DNA of 15,935 nt from the NCBI GenBank assembly GCA_964463245.1, contig CAYXBU010000047.1, forward strand, positions 1 through 15,935, given 5' to 3'. The translations under genes were made by a program, and so were the position numbers. This stretch comes from CAMEON01 sp964463245. GTDB taxonomy: Bacteria; Bacillota; Clostridia; Oscillospirales; CAG-272. Below, piece by piece: positions 13,041 through 15,935 of this stretch (positions within the stretch are counted from its first letter, which is position 1; every line of letters begins with the position of its first letter). The notes beneath the pieces were generated by a model. That model saw only the letters and a list, made by a program, of their open reading frames with translations. It made no database searches and was not told the DNA's origin.

Positions 13041-15308
13041 TCAATCGCCCAGCCCCAAGAGGCTGTGTACGATCTTATAGATATCGGTGTTGTCCATGCG
13101 CTCGGTAAAGCAGGACTCGGTCAGCTCCTCCTCCAGCTGGAGGTGGATGTAGTAGGGAACATCTGCCGCCGTATGGTTGCCGGAGGTGTACAGGCTGTTG
13201 GTCAGCTGGTCGGTGGTCTCAGCCAACTGCAGACCGCCGGTCTCGTGGTCGACCGTCAGCAGGACGGCGCCCCCCGTCTGATCCGCCAACGTGTTGCAGA
13301 CAGACTGAATAGCCAGATCCAGACCGTTCATACAACGCATGGTCTGGTACAGATCATTGTTGTGGCTGTTCTTGTCGATGCGTGCCTCCTCGGCCATGAT
13401 GATATACCCGTTCGGGAAATGCGCTTCCATGTAGCGAACGGCGAAGTCTACCATGGTCTTCAGGGTCGGCATTTTGTCCTGTCCGTTGTCAGGCTGGATC
13501 GCGTAGAAGTTACCCATGAGCTTTGTCGCGTTGAAATTGGCCTCCATCTCGCTCATGGTCGTGGCCATGGTAAAGCCTGCGGCCTTAAATTGTGCCGCGC
13601 CCGTCTCGCCCGTGTAGTTGACACTCGTCCACCCCATCATAAGGTCGGCGCAATTCACGACTAACTGGGATGCTACGATAGAGGCGGTATCGGTGCGTGC
13701 ATTTGCATGGGAGGTAAAGCTGGCGGGCGTCGCACCGTGCAGGTAATCCGAGGTGATGATCGCCACACCGTACCCGGCGGCCTTGGCCTGCTCACAGATG
13801 GTGGCGATGTCCTCACCGTTATGGCGGGCTACCTCGCTGTTGGTGTACTTCCGACCGGTGGCCAGCGCACTGCCGCCGGCGGCACTGTCGGTAAAATCAC
13901 TGCTGTTGGAGAAGGTCGTGATGCGCCCCGTGTACTGGATCTGATCAATGAAGAAGCTGCGACCGTACTTCAGCTTGGTATTGGCGATCTGGTTCGGTCC
14001 CATGCCGTCCCCGATGAAGAAGATCACCTTGTTGGCCTTGCCCTTGAGCACATCGAAGGACAGGTCACTGCCCCAGCCGGTCAGTTCGAGATTACAACGC
14101 ATCTGCCCCGAGGGAATCTCGTAGGACACGCGATCGTGGAAGCGACCCTTGCCCAGAATGGTCAGGCTCATGGCACCGTAGGTGCCGGTCTCACGGGCGA
14201 CACGGATATTTCCCGTCACAAGCCCCGTGAAGGACTCCTCAAATTTGGCACTGGCGGGCACGGCCGTGCCGTACAGCTCCAGCGACAGGACTCCGGTGGG
14301 CGCATCCAGACCGGCATTCCCGACCAGATGTGCCTCGCCGCCCTGCACCTGCAGAGCCGCAACGGTGCCGCCCGAGAGGGTCGCACCATCCAGCAGCAGG
14401 TAGCCCGTGCTGTGCACCACCGAGGTCGTGTTGGCCGACAGAATGGTACCGCCCCGGATGGTCAGACGAGCGTCCTTGGGCACTACCAGACCATAGGAGG
14501 CCGCGCGTGCCAACCCGGAGGTGCCCGCAACGGTATAGGTATTCCCGTTCAGATCCAGCACGATGGTCTTCCCGGCGGGGATGGTCAGACCCTCCCCGGT
14601 CATGTTGCTCATCAGGCGGACTGTGTCGCCGCTGTTGGCGGCATTCAGGGCACTTTGCAGGTCGATATACCGATTCTGCCCGACAGTCGCCACGACCTCG
14701 CCCTCGTCGGTGTTCAGGCTGACATCTCCCGAGCCGGTCACGATGGCCGAGAAGCTGCCGTTGGTCACGATGGCTTCCAGCGTCCGTCCCTCGGCAGCGC
14801 GAAGTTCCAGATCACCGCTCAGGGTACAGCCGTTGAGATCCAACACGAAGGACAGGTCGCGGCCGGAGGCCTCGATGACAGCCCCGTTCAGCGTGATGTC
14901 GTTGGTTATAATAATGTAGGAATTGGGAACCCGAACCGCGACTAACAGGGAATTTTGATCCCCGACGATAAAGCCTACGCGGCCGATCGCGCCGGTGTCA
15001 CCCTTATCGCCCTTGTCGCCTTGATCTCCCTTATCGCCCTTGTCACCCTTCTCGCCTTGGATGCCCTGTTCGCCTTGGATGCCTTGTTCGCCCCGGTCTC
15101 CGGTGTCGCCCTTATCACCCTTCTCACCTTGGATCGGCAGGACAACGGCCGTGTCACTCTCGATCGCATCATCCTGAGGGTGCCCTGATTGCATCCCATT
15201 GACAATAACATACAGGCGATCAGGGCTGTGGCTATCAACTTTGACTTGATCTGTTTCATATCTATGTGCTCTCCTTGGCTTTATCGGTTGAAAACGGATC
15301 CTTTCCAT
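13041..15308 (-). CDS. Collagen-like / beta-helix / alkaline phosphatase protein, signal peptide out of frame
   Basis: The long frame encodes up to 755 residues. Residues 61-112 are about 17 uninterrupted Gly-X-Y triplets (GEK, GDK, GDT, GEQ, GIQ), a bacterial collagen-like stalk. Residues about 113-420 are beta-strand-rich with beta-helix-like rungs (IVLDLNGNTYTV, LTIRGGTILSANTT). Residues about 425-755 are a complete alkaline phosphatase domain: metal-site Asp434 in IGDGMG, nucleophile Ser475 in DSAAGGSA, the SDYLHGATPASFTSH block, E641-ID-NSHNND, Asp687/His688 in DHETGG and His712 in GNHTA. It should be an active, secreted metal-dependent phosphomonoesterase. The ATG at 15308 lacks a Shine-Dalgarno, and its first 60 residues have no secretion signal. 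The ATG at 15259 (GGAGAG upstream) begins a lipoprotein signal in another frame, so the native gene is probably 13041-15259 with one frameshift near 15130-15190. A terminator follows. Confidence 0.85.
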   Translation of the reverse strand: MERIRFQPIKPRRAHRYETDQVKVDSHSPDRLYVIVNGMQSGHPQDDAIESDTAVVLPIQGEKGDKGDTGDRGEQGIQGEQGIQGEKGDKGDKGDQGDKGDKGDTGAIGRVGFIVGDQNSLLVAVRVPNSYIIITNDITLNGAVIEASGRDLSFVLDLNGCTLSGDLELRAAEGRTLEAIVTNGSFSAIVTGSGDVSLNTDEGEVVATVGQNRYIDLQSALNAANSGDTVRLMSNMTGEGLTIPAGKTIVLDLNGNTYTVAGTSGLARAASYGLVVPKDARLTIRGGTILSANTTSVVHSTGYLLLDGATLSGGTVAALQVQGGEAHLVGNAGLDAPTGVLSLELYGTAVPASAKFEESFTGLVTGNIRVARETGTYGAMSLTILGKGRFHDRVSYEIPSGQMRCNLELTGWGSDLSFDVLKGKANKVIFFIGDGMGPNQIANTKLKYGRSFFIDQIQYTGRITTFSNSSDFTDSAAGGSALATGRKYTNSEVARHNGEDIATICEQAKAAGYGVAIITSDYLHGATPASFTSHANARTDTASIVASQLVVNCADLMMGWTSVNYTGETGAAQFKAAGFTMATTMSEMEANFNATKLMGNFYAIQPDNGQDKMPTLKTMVDFAVRYMEAHFPNGYIIMAEEARIDKNSHNNDLYQTMRCMNGLDLAIQSVCNTLADQTGGAVLLTVDHETGGLQLAETTDQLTNSLYTSGNHTAADVPYYIHLQLEEELTESCFTERMDNTDIYKIVHSLLGLGD
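14975..15259 (-). pseudogene. Out-of-frame 5' part: lipoprotein signal peptide of the alkaline phosphatase gene
   Basis: From the ATG at 15259 (GGAGAG about 9 nt upstream) the frame encodes MKQIKSK, a hydrophobic core and the lipobox LSMGC with Cys23 (15193-15191), a clear lipoprotein signal. After NQG it turns into Arg/Lys-rich sequence, because it reads the collagen DNA in the wrong frame, and it stops at TAG (14975-14977). The collagen and phosphatase frame is -1 relative to it. The best reading is one gene with a single-base indel soon after the lipobox, either a real mutation, phase variation or a sequence error. Confidence 0.78.
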
Positions 15309-15331
15309 CTATGGGGTAGGGAAGAAAAGAC

Positions 15332-15376
15332 AAAAGCCGACATTCTGGGCACGGGTTGCACAGAACGTCGGCTTTT
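15332..15376. terminator. Terminator downstream of rpmB
   Basis: AAAAGCCGACATTCTG (15332-15347) pairs with CAGAACGTCGGCTTTT (15361-15376) with one mismatch and a 13-nt loop. On the minus strand it ends in TTTTGTCTTTTC, and it separates rpmB from the alkaline phosphatase gene. The remaining 72 bp up to the ATG at 15259 shows no convincing SigA promoter for that gene. Confidence 0.88.
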
Positions 15377-15399
15377 ATGCGATACGGTACAAACTCACC

Positions 15400-15585
15400 T
15401 TATGCGCGCGTAACCTTTCCGGAACGCAGGCAACGGGAGCAGACCGCCACGGTCTTCGGGGTACCGTCCACGATCGCCTTCACCTTGCGGATATTGGGCT
15501 TCCAGGTACGATTGGTCTTCCGGTTGGAGTGGGACACACTCTGACCGTACACAACACCCTTTCCGCAGATACTGCACTTTGCCAT
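15400..15585 (-). CDS. rpmB: 50S ribosomal protein L28
   Basis: The protein has 61 residues and is recognisable along its whole length: MAKCSICGKGVVYGQSVSHSN, then NRKTNRTWKPNI, VKAIVDGTPKTVAVCSRCL and a basic end. Two CxxC pairs (Cys4/7 and Cys49/52) mark the zinc-binding form. L28 binds 23S rRNA near the exit site. The ATG at 15585 has AAGGAGGTG upstream; an alternative ATG nine bases earlier lies inside that site and is not the start. It is transcribed alone, from the promoter at 15660-15688 to the terminator at 15332-15376, and diverges from tRNA-Trp. Confidence 0.97.
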   Translation of the reverse strand: MAKCSICGKGVVYGQSVSHSNRKTNRTWKPNIRKVKAIVDGTPKTVAVCSRCLRSGKVTRA

Positions 15586-15659
15586 ACTTGACACCTCCTT
15601 ACGGTATTTTCGGGCCTGTCAGGTCATGACACGCCTACAATCATAAGACAACAGCCTGT

Positions 15660-15688
15660 ATTATACCATAAAATTCGGAAAAACGCAA
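15660..15688 (-). promoter_or_regulatory. SigA promoter of rpmB
   Basis: On the minus strand TTGCGT (15688-15683), a 17-bp spacer and TATAAT (15665-15660). The A/T-rich tract at 15690-15735 lies between this promoter and the divergent tRNA promoter. The leader from there to the start codon is about 70 nt, with no structure I can name. Confidence 0.83.
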
Positions 15689-15737
15689 GGGCTTTTACAA
15701 AAATTTTTTGATTTTCTGATTTTTTTTGAAAAACCCC

Positions 15738-15766
15738 TTGCTTTTTTCGGGGAAGTGTGGTATAAT
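15738..15766 (+). promoter_or_regulatory. SigA promoter of tRNA-Trp
   Basis: TTGCTT (15738-15743), a 17-bp spacer and TATAAT (15761-15766), about 14 bp before the mature tRNA 5' end. Confidence 0.85.
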
Positions 15767-15779
15767 ACCATCGTTGCAC

Positions 15780-15855
15780 AGGGGTATAGCTCAGCTGGTA
15801 GAGTACCGGTCTCCAAAACCGTGGGTCGCGGGTTCGAATCCTCCTGCCCCTGCCA
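15780..15855 (+). tRNA. tRNA-Trp (CCA anticodon)
   Basis: The 76-nt tRNA has acceptor arms AGGGGTA/TGCCCCT, D-arm GCTC...GAGT, anticodon loop CTCCAAA (anticodon CCA) and T-loop TTCGAAT. It has discriminator G and an encoded CCA end. G73 and the AGGGG start fit tRNA-Trp. The T-stem has one apparent C-C mismatch and the outer anticodon pair is C-T. In many Firmicutes this tRNA precedes secE-nusG-rplK, which would lie beyond the right edge. Confidence 0.96.
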
Positions 15856-15886
15856 AAAAATCCAAGTCGAAAGACTTGGATTTTTT
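15855..15886 (+). terminator. Terminator of tRNA-Trp
   Basis: The stem TCCAAGTC/GACTTGGA (15861-15868, 15873-15880) is closed by a GAAA tetraloop, with A6 before and T6 after (15881-15886). It begins at the last base of the tRNA. Confidence 0.96.
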
Positions 15887-15935
15887 CATTTGTGCCGTAA
15901 GGCACAACATCATTTTCCCGTCAGGGCAACATCAT
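15887..15935. repeat. Tandem small-hairpin repeat modules (array runs off window)
   Basis: Two adjacent modules share the plan CATTT, stem, GT(A/C)A loop, stem, (A)ACAT. Module 1 spans 15887-15910 with stem GTGCC/GGCAC. Module 2 spans 15911-15932 with stem CCC/GGG. A third CAT begins at 15933. The stems differ in sequence but stay paired, while loop and flanks are kept. Confidence 0.6.

Noticed and set aside
11567..13108. 513-codon plus-strand frame over the fliB-like gene
   Set aside because: Antisense to a gene with a clear Cys signature and promoter. It also crosses the terminator at 13008-13037.
13707..14945. 412-codon plus-strand frame opposite the alkaline phosphatase gene
   Set aside because: A shadow of Gly/Ala-rich coding. 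The minus strand contains all phosphatase motifs.
14975..15130. Short-period repeats that might suggest a CRISPR or microsatellite
   Set aside because: The period is 9 to 18 bp, explained by collagen Gly-X-Y codons. There are no spacers.
14975..15191. Programmed -1 ribosomal frameshifting to join the lipobox to the collagen frame
   Set aside because: No X-XXY-YYZ slippery heptamer in the signal-peptide frame between the lipobox and its stop. An indel explains it better, though other recoding cannot be excluded.

Overview
The window looks like chromosome from a GC-rich, endospore-forming member of the Clostridia, perhaps Oscillospiraceae-like. The evidence is a spoIIE gene, Gram-positive Shine-Dalgarno sites and SigA-type promoters with 17-bp spacers, a Firmicutes-type L10 leader, a DUF421-DUF4363 pair, and A/T-rich islands limited to promoters and terminators. 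Placement below class is inference.

Left part (1-3440). A minus-strand gene, cut by the left edge, encodes a very large secreted protein: signal peptide, beta-helix-type region, then near-identical 64-residue InlB-type repeats. A TetR-family gene lies just upstream in the same direction and may be co-transcribed with it. Divergent from these (3530-7952, plus strand) come spoIIE, the phosphatase that activates SigF, and an MFS transporter with its own promoter. A 17-bp bidirectional terminator separates them from the convergent rplJ-rplL ribosomal protein operon (8131-9430, minus). That operon has a recognisable L10-binding leader and attenuator.

Middle (9500-12980). A consensus promoter divergent from rplJ drives truB. 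A hairpin that engulfs the next gene's ribosome binding site follows, then DUF421 and DUF4363 genes joined by an ATGA overlap. Convergent to these is a Cys-rich FliB-family protein (flagellin lysine-N-methylase family).

Right part (13000-15935). A minus-strand gene encodes a collagen-like tract, a beta-helix-like region and a complete alkaline phosphatase domain. Its lipoprotein signal peptide lies in a different reading frame, so the gene is split by an apparent frameshift. Upstream are rpmB (L28) and, divergent from it, tRNA-Trp. After the tRNA terminator a tandem array of small hairpin modules begins and runs off the window.

The most notable items are the frameshifted collagen/beta-helix/alkaline phosphatase lipoprotein, a T-run/A-run element abutting several -35 boxes, the hairpin modules at the right edge, and the hairpin over the DUF421 start. 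I see no defence system, CRISPR array, transposase or phage module.
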